DNA of 64,000 nucleotides from Bartonella ancashensis (GTDB taxonomy: Bacteria > Pseudomonadota > Alphaproteobacteria > Rhizobiales > Rhizobiaceae): the NCBI RefSeq assembly GCF_001281405.1, contig NZ_CP010401.1, positions 830,001 through 894,000 of the forward strand, in the 5' to 3' direction. The position numbers were made by a program, and so were the translations under genes. Shown piece after piece: positions 8,710 to 18,114 of the stretch (within the stretch, counting starts at the first letter, position 1; every line of letters begins with the position of its first letter). Under the pieces are notes generated by a model. That model was not told the origin of the DNA. It saw only the letters and a list, made by a program, of their open reading frames with translations, and made no database searches.

Positions 8710-9318
8710 TTAATAGACCATTAGAAGTTCTACACCTGCTTCATGCATAGCTTTGAGCATTGCATTAAGTGATCCGTTAACATCGATGCCAGCACAAGCA
8801 TTTAGCACAACGTTTACTTGGAAGCCGCACTGTATAGCGTGAAGTGCAGAAAAACCTACGCAGAAATCTGTCGCTAAGCCACACATTACCAATTTTGTAA
8901 AGCCGTGTTCTTTAAGGTAATTCTGCAGGCCTGTTGGTGTTTTTTGATCATTTTCAAAAAAGGCAGAATAGCTATCAATTTTTTTATTATAACCTTTCCG
9001 CAGGACAAGTTGCGCCTTATCAACCGCGATAGATTCGTGAAATTTTGCTCCGTGAGTTCCTTGTACACAGTGATCAGGCCAGAGTATTTGTGGTCCATAA
9101 TCGAGGTTGATTATATCATGAGGTGATTTTTGGGGATAAGAAGAGGCAAAGCTGTGATGACCTTCCGGATGCCAATCTTGAGTTAAGATAATATGGTTAA
9201 AGCGATTCATAAGGTCATTTATGGTAGGTAAAATAATATCACCCTGCATTATTGATAAAGCTCCGCCGGGTAAGAAGTCATTTTGAACATCGATAACAAT
9301 TAAGGCTTTTTTTTCCAT
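8710..9318 (-). CDS. pncA: Nicotinamidase PncA
   Basis: Hydrolyses nicotinamide to nicotinate plus ammonia for NAD recycling. The 202-residue protein has the isochorismatase fold. The catalytic triad is readable: D10 in LIVIDVQNDFLPGG, K108 in LRKGY and the nucleophile C153 in ATDFCV. Metal ligands D48, H50 (QDWHPEGHHSF) and H83 (WPDHCVQG) are also present, so it should be active. It is a single gene converging with the DUF475 gene. For a host-restricted bacterium, salvage of host nicotinamide is a plausible role (inference). Confidence 0.96.
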   Translation of the reverse strand: MEKKALIVIDVQNDFLPGGALSIMQGDIILPTINDLMNRFNHIILTQDWHPEGHHSFASSYPQKSPHDIINLDYGPQILWPDHCVQGTHGAKFHESIAVDKAQLVLRKGYNKKIDSYSAFFENDQKTPTGLQNYLKEHGFTKLVMCGLATDFCVGFSALHAIQCGFQVNVVLNACAGIDVNGSLNAMLKAMHEAGVELLMVY

Positions 9319-9835
9319 GAACTTAACTTTTGCTTGTCGTTCGGTTGTTGTACTTTAAAAGAGGACTTTCCTTCATTTCAAGGCGGTAGAATAGCTTCGA
9401 CAGCGTTCATGCCATGCTTACACTATTTTAATGATAATGAAATCAAAAAGGGAAAAATAGGTGAATTTATTCGTAGTAATTGTGTGTTGGTGTCTAATTT
9501 ATAAAAGGGGTTAAGAAATGAAGTCCTGAGGAATGAATAAGGATTGTTTGTAGCTTTATACTGTATCAATAAAAGTGGATACATTTTGCATTTATGGTTT
9601 AAGAAATTGTGTTCAATATTCATGTTTAGTACAGTATTAAGTATGTTTTTATGTCGTAAAGTATTTTTTATATTTGCAATAACAGAAAAACTTGTGAGAT
9701 TGAGTAAAATATATCAGTATGATGCAAATCTGTTAGAGTGTATAACTACCTTTGTTATAAGATTCAAGATCGCTCTAAGCAGTATCCTTAGAGGTTTAAG
9801 CATCAATTATTTGTATAATTGTCAAAGGGAAGTTT
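9319..9835. other. Noncoding gap between pncA and ettA
   Basis: 517 AT-rich bases between divergent genes. Frames of 66-104 codons can be drawn here, but they have low-complexity composition, no recognisable motif and overlap ettA. I do not support a gene. The ettA promoter presumably lies here. Confidence 0.5.
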
Positions 9836-11485
9836 ATGGCACGTCAATTTATTTATAATATGGATGGGATTAATAAGGCTTATGGTAATAAAAAGATTTT
9901 AGAGAATATCCATCTTTCTTTTTATCCAGATGCAAAAATTGGTATTTTAGGGCCAAATGGTGCTGGTAAATCAACTATTTTGCGCATTATGGCTGGGTTA
10001 GATAAGGAGTACACAGGGGAAGCGTGGCTTGCGGACGGAGCTCGTTGTGGGTATCTTCCACAAGAGCCTGTTCTTGATGAAAATAAAGATGTGTATGGCA
10101 ATGTGATGGAAGGCGTTGCAGATAAGCAGGCAATTTTAGATCGTTACAACGAACTAATGATGAATTACAGTGATGAAATAGCTGATGAAAGCGCTAAGCT
10201 TCAGGATATTATTGATAGCCAGAATCTCTGGGATTTAGAAAGCCAGGTTAAGATGGCTATGGCAGCTCTTTGTTGTCCACCAGCGGATGCAGACGTAACG
10301 AAATTGTCAGGTGGTGAGAGGAGGCGTGTTGCTCTTTGTAAATTACTTTTGTCAAAGCCTGATTTATTGCTTTTGGATGAACCAACAAACCATTTAGATG
10401 CCGTAACTACGGCTTGGCTTGAAAGACATTTACGTGAATATGCAGGAGCAGTTCTTTTGATTACACATGATCGTTATTTTCTCGATAATGTAACGGGTTG
10501 GATTTTGGAGTTGGATCGTGGTAGAGGCATTCCTTACGAAGGTAATTATTCTGCCTATTTAGAGGCTAAAGCTAAGCGTGTAGCACAAGAAGGTCGAGAA
10601 GAGGCTGCCCGTCAGCGTGCGTTGTCACGTGAGAAGGAATGGATAGCTTCTAGTCCAAAAGCACGTCAGGCAAAGTCAAAAGCTCGTATTAAAGCTTATG
10701 ATGAGTTGATCCGAATTGCGCATGAACGTCGTCCCGGTGAGGCACAAATTATCATTCCTGTTAGTGAAAGATTGGGGCAGGTTGTTATTGAGATTGACCA
10801 ATTATCAAAGGCGTATGGCGATCGTGTTTTGATTAACTCCCTTTCTTTCAAACTTCCTGCAGGTGGAATTGTTGGAGTTATTGGTGCCAACGGTGTAGGA
10901 AAGTCTACTTTATTCAAAATGCTGACGGGGCAGGAGAAGCCAGATTCTGGAAGCATACGCGTTGGGGAAACTGTTCAGATGAGTTATGTTGATCAGGGGC
11001 GCGATACTTTAGAAGGATCGAAGACTGTTTGGGAAGAAATTTCTGGTGGAAATGATATCATTAAACTGGGAAAATATGAGATGAATAGCCGAGCTTATTG
11101 TGGAGCTTTTAACTTTAAAGGATCAGATCAGCAGCAAAAAGTAGCTAATTTGTCTGGAGGGCAACGCAATCGTGTTCATTTGGCTAAGCTTTTAAAAGAG
11201 GGAGGAAATGTTCTTCTTCTTGACGAACCAACAAATGACCTTGATACAGAAACACTAGGTGCGTTAGAAGATGCATTAGAAAATTTTGCTGGTTGTGCTG
11301 TTATTATTTCGCATGACCGTATGTTTCTTGATCGATTAGCAACACATATTTTGGCTTTTGAGGGTAATGGTCATGTTGAATGGTTTGAAGGTAATTTTGC
11401 TGAATATGAAGCTGATAAGATTCGTCGCCTTGGTCCAGATGCACTCAGTTTAAAGCATGTAAATTATAAGCCACTTTCACGTTAA
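9836..11485 (+). CDS. ettA: Energy-dependent translational throttle protein EttA (ABC-F ATPase)
   Basis: An ABC-F family protein that binds the ribosomal E site and gates entry into elongation according to ADP/ATP ratio; it is cytosolic, not a transporter. The 549-residue product has two nucleotide-binding domains: Walker A GPNGAGKST at about 39-47, with signature LSGGERRRVALCKLL and Walker B LLLLDEPTNHLDA, then GANGVGKST with LSGGQRNRVHLAKLL and LLLDEPTNDLD. The charged inter-domain linker (P-site interaction motif) lies between them. The N-terminal RQFIYNMDGINKAYGNKKIL is typical of EttA rather than Uup or YheS. ATG start with an AAGGGA ribosome site. No operon partner. Confidence 0.95.
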   Translation: MARQFIYNMDGINKAYGNKKILENIHLSFYPDAKIGILGPNGAGKSTILRIMAGLDKEYTGEAWLADGARCGYLPQEPVLDENKDVYGNVMEGVADKQAILDRYNELMMNYSDEIADESAKLQDIIDSQNLWDLESQVKMAMAALCCPPADADVTKLSGGERRRVALCKLLLSKPDLLLLDEPTNHLDAVTTAWLERHLREYAGAVLLITHDRYFLDNVTGWILELDRGRGIPYEGNYSAYLEAKAKRVAQEGREEAARQRALSREKEWIASSPKARQAKSKARIKAYDELIRIAHERRPGEAQIIIPVSERLGQVVIEIDQLSKAYGDRVLINSLSFKLPAGGIVGVIGANGVGKSTLFKMLTGQEKPDSGSIRVGETVQMSYVDQGRDTLEGSKTVWEEISGGNDIIKLGKYEMNSRAYCGAFNFKGSDQQQKVANLSGGQRNRVHLAKLLKEGGNVLLLDEPTNDLDTETLGALEDALENFAGCAVIISHDRMFLDRLATHILAFEGNGHVEWFEGNFAEYEADKIRRLGPDALSLKHVNYKPLSR

Positions 11486-11704
11486 TTAGTTTATTAAGGA
11501 TATTAGTCCAGTTTTGGCGTATTAATTGATTTTTATGGTATTTAGCTTTTAAAAGGCAGGCTCTATCCCGTATTTTATCTATAAAAAGAGCGTATACACC
11601 CTGTATAATTCCAAGAACAAGAATAAGATTGTTGAAGTCATGATGCTCGTAGGAAGTTTTTATATTGTCGATTAACGAGATAGAGTTGTGTAATCATAAG
11701 ATAC

Positions 11705-11730
11705 GAAGCAGGTAAATGAAGCAGGTAAAT
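11705..11730. repeat. 13-bp tandem duplication
   Basis: GAAGCAGGTAAAT occurs twice head to tail with no mismatch, inside the noncoding region downstream of ettA. A minimal two-copy repeat, probably a replication-slippage product; possible copy-number marker between strains. Confidence 0.8.
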
Positions 11731-12340
11731 AAAGATACTTATGGGTTGAGATTAATAATCTTCTTGGGAGGGGGAATTGCTCTATGTTGCTGTAAACAAG
11801 GATATTTGAGGTAGATGTTAGCGCGTAAATTGTGCTTGATTTTTGTAGGTCTGTGTATGTTGCAACACGTACAATATATGAAGGGTAAAATTTGTCTTTT
11901 ATAGGTGCAAGCCAAGTGTGTGCTGTGTTACATTTCATGATTGAAGGACGGCTTCAAGCTACAGAAAAAAACAAGGACTGATTCTGTTGTAAAAGGGTTT
12001 TGTTTAAGCGCAATGTTGGCGAAGTTATATGATTTTTGTAAATAATTTTGACTGTATTTTCGGCGTTTGTTTGCAAGTTACCTGTAACAGAAATCCAGCT
12101 TCTTGTTTTTTTGTATTAGAACATAAAAAATTACAAGAGAGGTTTTTACATAAATTTGTATGACAATAAAATATTGTCGACATATTTGAGATAAAGATGC
12201 TTCAAATTGGACCAATTTTAGTATTTTTTGTCTAAATTTTTTCATTTTTACAACATTTATAACAATTTTTTCTTTTTTCTGCCATGTAATGACAAGAAGT
12301 TCTTGTTGTTTGAAATATTTTATCATAGCAACAAATATTG

Positions 12341-12458
12341 TGCTGGCCCTTTGTTGTCAGCATGAGGACGGTCAGGGAGCCTCTCCCCTCCCCCCCCCCG
12401 CGTGGATCCCTTAGATCGTCTGGCCCGGCTGATTTATTTCAGTCGGGTTTTGTTTTTT
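12341..12458 (+). ncRNA. Candidate small RNA with C10 tract and intrinsic terminator
   Basis: A short plus-strand unit carries several structural elements in DNA without a coding frame. There is a TGCTG/CAGCA stem (about 12341-12362), a GGGAG-CCT-CTCCC hairpin (about 12375-12387), a run of ten C (12390-12399), and a 9-bp terminator hairpin followed by a T-tract ending at 12458. The nearest upstream plus-strand gene, ettA, ends 850 bases earlier, so the terminator probably serves a local transcript. The 5' end is not determined; a weak TATCAT -10-like hexamer is at 12321-12326. This is inference from structure, without a family match. Confidence 0.35.
12424..12458 (+). terminator. Rho-independent terminator with no upstream gene
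   Basis: The stem CCCGGCTGA (12424-12432) pairs with TCAGTCGGG (12439-12447) over nine base pairs with one G-T, closing a 6-base loop. It is followed by TTTTGTTTTTT, a textbook intrinsic terminator for plus-strand transcription. No coding gene lies within 850 bases upstream on that strand. Confidence 0.75.
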
Positions 12459-12824
12459 AAGGATTGCTGTTAACTTTTGGCCACAATAATGTACCGCGAA
12501 TATGGAATAAATATTCCAATATAAATAATTGGTGTCGTATGAATAAGGGATAGAGGAATTTTCCCGTGTTCCGTGTTCATTAAGTTGTTTTGCTAAGAGT
12601 GATTTGAGCAGTACGTTCAATTATTTTTATAAATTATAGTGGGTTATTCATTTAAGATATCTTTGGCAGAGTGGTGATTTTTTGCTACAAAATGAAATTT
12701 TCAGGTCATATATCACGTGGTAGAATAACCAATCTTGTTCATGAAACTATTGAGTTTACTTTTATACTAAATTCCATTGCAGTAATGGGTTATTTGATAC
12801 GTACGAGATATTTTAGGGTTTCTA

Positions 12825-12853
12825 TTTTCACGTGATGAAAAATATTTTATAAG
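12825..12853 (+). promoter_or_regulatory. Likely rnpB promoter
   Basis: TTTTCA at 12825-12830 and TATAAG at 12848-12853 are separated by 17 bases and resemble sigma-70 -35 and -10 elements. The predicted start falls at about 12858-12862, exactly where the P1 helix of the RNase P RNA begins. That coincidence is the main support. Confidence 0.5.
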
Positions 12854-12857
12854 TAAC

Positions 12858-13252
12858 AAATCAGTCGGTCGGGCAACCGCGCTTATCTTGTTAAGTTTAA
12901 AGTGATAGGTGAGGAAAGTCCGGGCTCCACGAAAAGACGGTGCCGGGTAATACCCGGCGGGGGTGACCCTAGGGAAAGTGCCACAGAAAGTAGACCGCCT
13001 ATTTTTATAGGTAAGGGTGAAAGGGTGAGGTAAGAGCTCACCGCGTATTCAGTAATGGGTGCGGCAAGGTAAACCCCACCGGGAGCAAGACCAAATAGAA
13101 ATGACGTGCAAGATTTTTTTGCAGCCAGTTTTCAGGTGAGTCATTTGGGTAGGTTGCATGAGGCAGGTGGTAACATCTGTCCTAGATGAATGGTTGCCAC
13201 GTAAAGTATAAGCTTTACCATACAGAACCCGGCTTATAGGCCGACTGATTTT
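12858..13252 (+). ncRNA. rnpB: RNase P RNA (bacterial type A)
   Basis: The catalytic RNA of ribonuclease P, which matures tRNA 5' ends. The 5' end (AATCAGTCGG) pairs with the 3' end (CCGACTGATT) as helix P1. Near the 5' side is the universal core GAGGAAAGTCCGGGCTCCA. Other core segments follow: AGGGAAAGTGCCACAGAAA, GGTAAGGGTGAAAGGGTG and GGTAAACCCCACC, then the 3' conserved ACAGAACCCGGCTTATAGGCC. Length of about 395 nt fits alphaproteobacteria. The T-run after P1 at 13249-13255 probably ends transcription. It lies directly upstream of the division cluster. Confidence 0.97.
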
Positions 13253-13495
13253 TTTGTCATGCTATTTACAACATAGGTTGTTTGGAAACCTTTCACGTAA
13301 TTTTATTTAGACTTCTCGGAGTGATTTTTTACTTATAATATTTTTTTAAGTAAAATAAGCTAATGATCCTCACTGATCGACTTTGGCCTCATAATTATTG
13401 TGGGGCAATATTGAGAGTTAAGGTTTTGATTATTGGTAGCATTATTTACCATTAAGTGGCTGTTGATCTGAAGATATAAATAAAGATGAGGTACT

Positions 13496-14497
13496 GTGAC
13501 AAAACAGGATAACGGAACTGAATGCCATATTCCAGTATTGCTACAGCAGGTTTTGGCTGGTCTTGCGCCGTTGCGTGGTGCAAAGGTGGTTGATGGCACG
13601 TTTGGTGCTGGTGGTTACACGCGTGCTTTTTTGAATTTGGGTGCAACTGTTATTGCTCTTGATCGTGATCCTCATGCAGTTCGTGGAGGACAGGCTCTTG
13701 TTGATGAATTTTTTCCACGTCTTCGCTTACTTCAGATGGAATTTTCTCAGTTAGATCGTGTAATCGAAGAAAAGGTAGATGCAGTCATTCTTGATGTAGG
13801 TGTTTCTTCAATGCAGCTTGATGAAGCTGAACGAGGATTTTCTTTTCAACGGGATGGTCGATTAGATATGCGGATGGCTCAAACTGGTTTTACTGCAAGT
13901 GATGTAGTTAATCATTTTAAGGTGGATGATTTAATTCAGATATTTAGAATCCTAGGAGAAGAACGTCATTCAAATAGGATCGCAAAAATGATTGTAGAGC
14001 GCCGTCGTGTCTGTCCTTTTTTCCGGACACGTGATCTTGCCCGTGCAATTGAAGATCTTGTTGGGCGTAAACCGGGTGATCATATTCATCCTGCGACGCG
14101 TGTTTTTCAAGCAATTCGCATTTATGTTAATGATGAGCTTGGGGAACTTGCACGTGGTTTATTAGCTGCTGAAAAAATTTTGAAAGTAGGAGGACGTTTA
14201 GGTGTTGTAAGTTTTCATTCTCTTGAGGATCGTATGGTGAAAAGATTCTTTGCTGCCCGCTCAGGGAAGCACAAGGGATCACGTCATCTTCCTGAAATGA
14301 AAGCCACACCAGCAACCTTTATTTCGTTGTTCAAAGGAGGAATAACTGCGACTGAGGAAGAGTTGCAACGCAATCCACGTGCGCGCTCTGCAAGGTTACG
14401 TATAGGTGTCCGTACTCAGGCTGATATCATGCAAACGGATGTAGAACTATTAGGTTTAGAAAAGATCGCTCGTTCTGAAGGCAGCAAGCAATGGTAG
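13496..14497 (+). CDS. rsmH: 16S rRNA (cytosine1402-N4)-methyltransferase RsmH (MraW)
   Basis: Methylates N4 of C1402 in 16S rRNA using S-adenosylmethionine. 333 residues, with the SAM-binding loop VVDGTFGAGGYTRAFLNLGA near residue 30 and family motifs DVGVSSMQLDEAERGFSF, GRLDMRM and VVSFHSLEDRMVKRFF. The start is GTG, with GATGAGG just upstream. It is the first gene of the division and cell wall cluster and overlaps ftsL by 7 bases. Unlike many relatives, no mraZ precedes it; the 243 bases between rnpB and this gene are too short for one. Confidence 0.97.
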   Translation: MTKQDNGTECHIPVLLQQVLAGLAPLRGAKVVDGTFGAGGYTRAFLNLGATVIALDRDPHAVRGGQALVDEFFPRLRLLQMEFSQLDRVIEEKVDAVILDVGVSSMQLDEAERGFSFQRDGRLDMRMAQTGFTASDVVNHFKVDDLIQIFRILGEERHSNRIAKMIVERRRVCPFFRTRDLARAIEDLVGRKPGDHIHPATRVFQAIRIYVNDELGELARGLLAAEKILKVGGRLGVVSFHSLEDRMVKRFFAARSGKHKGSRHLPEMKATPATFISLFKGGITATEEELQRNPRARSARLRIGVRTQADIMQTDVELLGLEKIARSEGSKQW

Positions 14498-14895
14498 TTT
14501 TTCGTACGTTGGATATCATTCTTGTTACAATCATGATTTGTATAGCAGCTTTTACTTACAAGGTGAAATATGATTCCCAGAAACAAATTAATGAATTACA
14601 CCGTATTGAGCATGAAATTGCAGAAGAGAAAAACGCACTAAAACTGCTTCGCGCTGAATGGGCCATGATAACAAATCCTGCGCGAATGGCAAAGCTTGCA
14701 GAGCGTTACCAGCAAGAGTTAGGGTTAGAGATGATAAAGCCCCGTCAAATTGTTGAATTGGAGGATATTCCAATTCGTTCATATGATAGCATTGAAGAAT
14801 TAATCAAAAAATATGATTTTGAAGATGATATGCTCTCAGGAGGAGTTAATCACGATTCTTCAAAGAATCATGTTATTCGAAAGAGTAGGCAATGA
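14491..14895 (+). CDS. ftsL: Cell division protein FtsL
   Basis: A small bitopic divisome protein (134 residues) with a short N-terminus, one transmembrane segment (TLDIILVTIMICIAAFTYKV) and a periplasmic coiled coil (IEHEIAEEKNALKLLRAEWAMITNPARMAKLAERY). The RAEWAxLTNPxRL-type motif is what remains conserved among FtsL proteins. Assignment rests on this plus position between rsmH and ftsI, with overlaps on both sides (7 and 4 bases). In the family it works with FtsB and FtsQ to recruit and activate FtsW/FtsI. Confidence 0.92.
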   Translation: MVVFRTLDIILVTIMICIAAFTYKVKYDSQKQINELHRIEHEIAEEKNALKLLRAEWAMITNPARMAKLAERYQQELGLEMIKPRQIVELEDIPIRSYDSIEELIKKYDFEDDMLSGGVNHDSSKNHVIRKSRQ

Positions 14896-16610
14896 TGAAG
14901 TTCTTTCGCGTATTTTCTCGAAAAAGAAAGTGTTTAGAAAAAAAATCAGATAGCTTCGATTTTTCTGTGCGTTATCCTTCTTTTTGTCGTCAAAGATTAG
15001 TTTTTTCTTTGTTCTGTGTTGTTATTCTTTATGCAATCATGGGAAAGTATCTTATTTCCTATGGGTTTCAAGATGAAAAAATTGAAGAAACTAAAGGGCC
15101 AGTAACTCCACCACTAGCAACTCGTCCTGATATTATCGATCGCAATGGGCGTTTGCTGGCAACGGATATAGCAACTTACTCGCTTTTTTCCGAACCACGA
15201 CGCATCATTGATGTAGATGAAACAATTGAACTTATCTCAACTGTTTTACCAAAGCTTAATTTTCAGGAAATTTATAATCGCTTGAAAAAAAAGTCAGGTT
15301 TTTCCTGGATTCAGCGTGGATTAACTCCAGTACAAAAGAAGAAAATTATGGATCTTGGTATTCCGGGAATTGGCTTTCGTACTGAGATACGCCGTTTTTA
15401 TCCGGGTGGTTCTGTCGCGTCGCATATCCTTGGTATGGTTAATGTTGATAATCAAGGCATAGCAGGCATGGAAAAATATATTGACGATGCTGGTTTAAGT
15501 ATTCTTCGTGCCACTGGTCTTGCTGATGAATCACCATTAAAGCCCATTCAACTTTCAATAGATGTGCGTGTTCAAGAAATTGTGAGAGACGAAGTTATAA
15601 AAGGGATGGAGCGTTATAAAGCAATTGCAGCAGGAGCTGTTATTTTGAACATTCATACAGGTGAAATTTTGGCTATGGTATCTGTTCCTGATTTTGATCC
15701 TGGCAATCCTGTTGATGCTCTTAAAAATGATCGCTTAAACCGAATAACCGCTGGAACTTTTGAAATGGGATCGATCATAAAGAGTTTTACAACTGCAATG
15801 GCGCTCGATTCAGGTCTTTTTAACTTAAACAGTGTCATTGATGCTTCCAAGCCACTTCAAGCGAGTCGGGGCTATTTTATTCATGATTTTCACGGAAAAA
15901 ATCGTCCTCTAAAGTTATGGGAAGTTTTTGTCTATTCTTCTAATATAGGTTCTGCTAAGGAAGCGTTAGCGGTAGGAATTGATAAACATCAAGATTTTTT
16001 AAAACGATTTGGTTTATTTGATCGTTTGACAACGGAATTGCCTGAGACTGCTCGTCCCATTTTGCCGCGTCATTGGAGCGAGATCAGTTCTATGACGATT
16101 TCTTTTGGACATGGCATGGCGATAACACCGCTACAAACAGCAGTAGGTGCAGCAGCTTTAATGAATGGTGGTTGGTTGATTGAACCAACCTTTTTGAAGC
16201 GTGCTAAAGAGAAGGCTATGAAAAATGCCCAAAAAGTACTTCATGTTCAAACAAGTGAGAAGATGCGTTACCTTTATGAATTGAATAGCATGATAGGTTC
16301 TGGACGTAGTGCAAAGGTAGAAGGTTATCGTGTTGGTGGCAAGACAGGAACAGCTGAGAAAATTGAAAATGGCAAATATTCTAAAACGAAGAATTTTAAT
16401 AGTTTTCTTGCTGCTTTTCCTATTGATAATCCTGCTTATGTTGTTTTAACAATCATTGATGAACCGCAACCTGAAGATGGAAAACGTTCAGTCACAGCTG
16501 GGATGAATGCAGGGCCGATGCTTGCTAATATTGTTCGTCGTTCGGCCAGTTTTCTTGGAGTAAAGTCAGATTTTAAAAAAGAACATGAAATGGTCTTGAT
16601 GCATAAATAG
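14892..16610 (+). CDS. ftsI: Peptidoglycan D,D-transpeptidase FtsI (PBP3)
   Basis: Septal class B penicillin-binding protein that cross-links peptidoglycan with FtsW. 572 residues: a cytoplasmic N-terminus, one membrane anchor (LVFSLFCVVILYAIMG), a pedestal domain starting at RPDIIDRNGRLLATDI, then the transpeptidase. Active-site motifs are present: SxxK as GSIIKSF, SxN as YSSNIG and KTG as GGKTGTAEK. The 5' end offers two ATGs in tandem (14892 and 14895), the first overlapping the ftsL stop. murE follows after 52 bases with a strong ribosome site. Confidence 0.97.
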   Translation: MMKFFRVFSRKRKCLEKKSDSFDFSVRYPSFCRQRLVFSLFCVVILYAIMGKYLISYGFQDEKIEETKGPVTPPLATRPDIIDRNGRLLATDIATYSLFSEPRRIIDVDETIELISTVLPKLNFQEIYNRLKKKSGFSWIQRGLTPVQKKKIMDLGIPGIGFRTEIRRFYPGGSVASHILGMVNVDNQGIAGMEKYIDDAGLSILRATGLADESPLKPIQLSIDVRVQEIVRDEVIKGMERYKAIAAGAVILNIHTGEILAMVSVPDFDPGNPVDALKNDRLNRITAGTFEMGSIIKSFTTAMALDSGLFNLNSVIDASKPLQASRGYFIHDFHGKNRPLKLWEVFVYSSNIGSAKEALAVGIDKHQDFLKRFGLFDRLTTELPETARPILPRHWSEISSMTISFGHGMAITPLQTAVGAAALMNGGWLIEPTFLKRAKEKAMKNAQKVLHVQTSEKMRYLYELNSMIGSGRSAKVEGYRVGGKTGTAEKIENGKYSKTKNFNSFLAAFPIDNPAYVVLTIIDEPQPEDGKRSVTAGMNAGPMLANIVRRSASFLGVKSDFKKEHEMVLMHK

Positions 16611-16662
16611 CAGTTTTTGATTGCTAGAAACAATAGTAAAAGGAGTTCGGAGGTAAGGGGTC

Positions 16663-18114
16663 ATGTTACTTGGCGCATTATTTACAGAATGTATGGAAGG
16701 TGACAGCCTTTCTCTGATTAAAGTTGCAGGGATAAGCGTGGATTCTCGACAGGTACTTCCTGGTTATGTTTTTGTTGCTCTTCGAGGAAACAAAGGTGAT
16801 GGTAGGAACTATATAAGTGATGCTGTAAAACGTGGTGCATGTGCAATTGTCACGGACTGCGATTTTATGTTTAGTGATTTACCTATCCCAGTTATCTGTG
16901 TTCCTGATGTGCGGCACAGTTTGGCCATAGCGGCTGCGCGTTTTTATCGTAAGCAACCTAAGGTTGCTGTTGCCGTTACGGGTACGAGTGGTAAAACATC
17001 GGTTGTTTCGTTTGTTCGGCAGATTTGGCAGCATGTGGGATTATGTGCCGCTAGTATTGGGACAGTGGGGCTTGTTTCTCCTAAACGTAATGATTACAGT
17101 TCTTTAACAACACCTGATCCAGTTGTTTTGCATCGTCTTTTACGTGAAATTTCAGATGAAGGTGTTACACATGTTGCACTGGAAGCATCTTCACATGGTC
17201 TTGATCAAAGTCGGCTTGATGGAGTGCATTTATCTGCTGGTGCTTTCACCAATTTGGGTCGTGATCACATGGATTATCATACATGCATGGAAGATTATTT
17301 GCATGCTAAAATGAGATTGTTTGATACACTTTTGCCACAAGATGCACCTGCACTCATTGCAGCAGACGATGTTTATTCACAAAGGGTTATTGATCATGTC
17401 ACACAGATCGGTCGCCGCGTATTAACAGTGGGGCGTAAAGGGAAATTTATTACGCTTAATCGTGTTGAGCATCAACGTGCAAAACAATATGTTGAATGTC
17501 GTATAGAGAATAATATTTATGCATTTGATTTGCCGTTTGTAGGAAATTTTCATGTTTTTAATGCGCTTATAGCTGCCGGTTTAGCCATTACGACGGGCGC
17601 TTCTGCAGATAAAGTATTTTCTTCTCTTAAAAAACTGAAAGGAGCTCCTGGTAGGTTAGAGCTTGTTGGAAAAACGGAAAATAATGCGTGTGTTTATGTG
17701 GATTATGCTCATAAACCAGAAGCTTTAGAGCAAGTATTACTTTCTGTCCGTCCCTTTACTCTTGGGCGTTTGATTCTTGTTTTTGGTTGTGGCGGTGATC
17801 GTGATCAGGGGAAAAGGCCTTTGATGGGAGAAATTGCAGTTAATAAGGCTGATATCGTTATTATTACTGATGATAATCCTCGTACTGAGGAACCAGAAAA
17901 AATCCGCAAGGATATCTTACAGGCAGCACCAGGTGCTTTGGAGATAGCGAATCGAAGTGATGCAATTTATCATGCAGTGGAGATGCTTGAGGCAGGTGAC
18001 ACATTGATTATTGCAGGAAAAGGTCATGAAAATGGTCAAATTATAGGACAAAAAGTGTATCCTTTTTCAGATCGTTCAGAAGTAATTGCTGCTTTGGAGA
18101 AAAGGAAAAAATAA
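16663..18114 (+). CDS. murE: UDP-MurNAc-tripeptide synthetase MurE (meso-DAP adding)
   Basis: Adds meso-diaminopimelate to UDP-MurNAc-L-Ala-D-Glu in the cytoplasm. 483 residues with the Mur ligase three-domain plan. The ATP loop is [15 protein letters not shown], followed by the central TTPDP and EASSHGLDQ motifs. The C-terminal DNPRTEEP carries the DNPR signature that selects meso-DAP over lysine. Start ATG after TTCGGAGGTAAGGGG. Its stop overlaps the murF start by one base (TAATG), which suggests translational coupling. Confidence 0.97.
   Translation: MLLGALFTECMEGDSLSLIKVAGISVDSRQVLPGYVFVALRGNKGDGRNYISDAVKRGACAIVTDCDFMFSDLPIPVICVPDVRHSLAIAAARFYRKQPKVAVAVTGTSGKTSVVSFVRQIWQHVGLCAASIGTVGLVSPKRNDYSSLTTPDPVVLHRLLREISDEGVTHVALEASSHGLDQSRLDGVHLSAGAFTNLGRDHMDYHTCMEDYLHAKMRLFDTLLPQDAPALIAADDVYSQRVIDHVTQIGRRVLTVGRKGKFITLNRVEHQRAKQYVECRIENNIYAFDLPFVGNFHVFNALIAAGLAITTGASADKVFSSLKKLKGAPGRLELVGKTENNACVYVDYAHKPEALEQVLLSVRPFTLGRLILVFGCGGDRDQGKRPLMGEIAVNKADIVIITDDNPRTEEPEKIRKDILQAAPGALEIANRSDAIYHAVEMLEAGDTLIIAGKGHENGQIIGQKVYPFSDRSEVIAALEKRKK

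Larger units (their letters stand above)
11486..12857. other. Long noncoding region between ettA and rnpB
   Basis: About 1.37 kb without a gene I can support. Frames of 69-88 codons on the minus strand (11672-11938, 12078-12326, 12411-12620) are low in complexity and match no family I know. The stretch does hold a 13-bp tandem duplication (11705-11730), a C10 run (12390-12399), a strong orphan intrinsic terminator on the plus strand (12424-12458) and the rnpB promoter at its end. It could be the graveyard of lost genes, with a small RNA gene surviving. Confidence 0.55.

Noticed and set aside
9544..9858. 104-codon plus-strand frame upstream of and overlapping ettA
   Set aside because: Low-complexity AT-rich translation without motifs, and its end overlaps the well-supported ettA start.
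11672..11938. 88-codon minus-strand frame downstream of ettA
   Set aside because: No recognisable domain, odd composition, and it spans the 13-bp tandem duplication.
12078..12326. 82-codon minus-strand frame before the C10 tract
   Set aside because: Lys/Ile/Gln-rich translation expected from AT-rich DNA; no ribosome site or family pattern.
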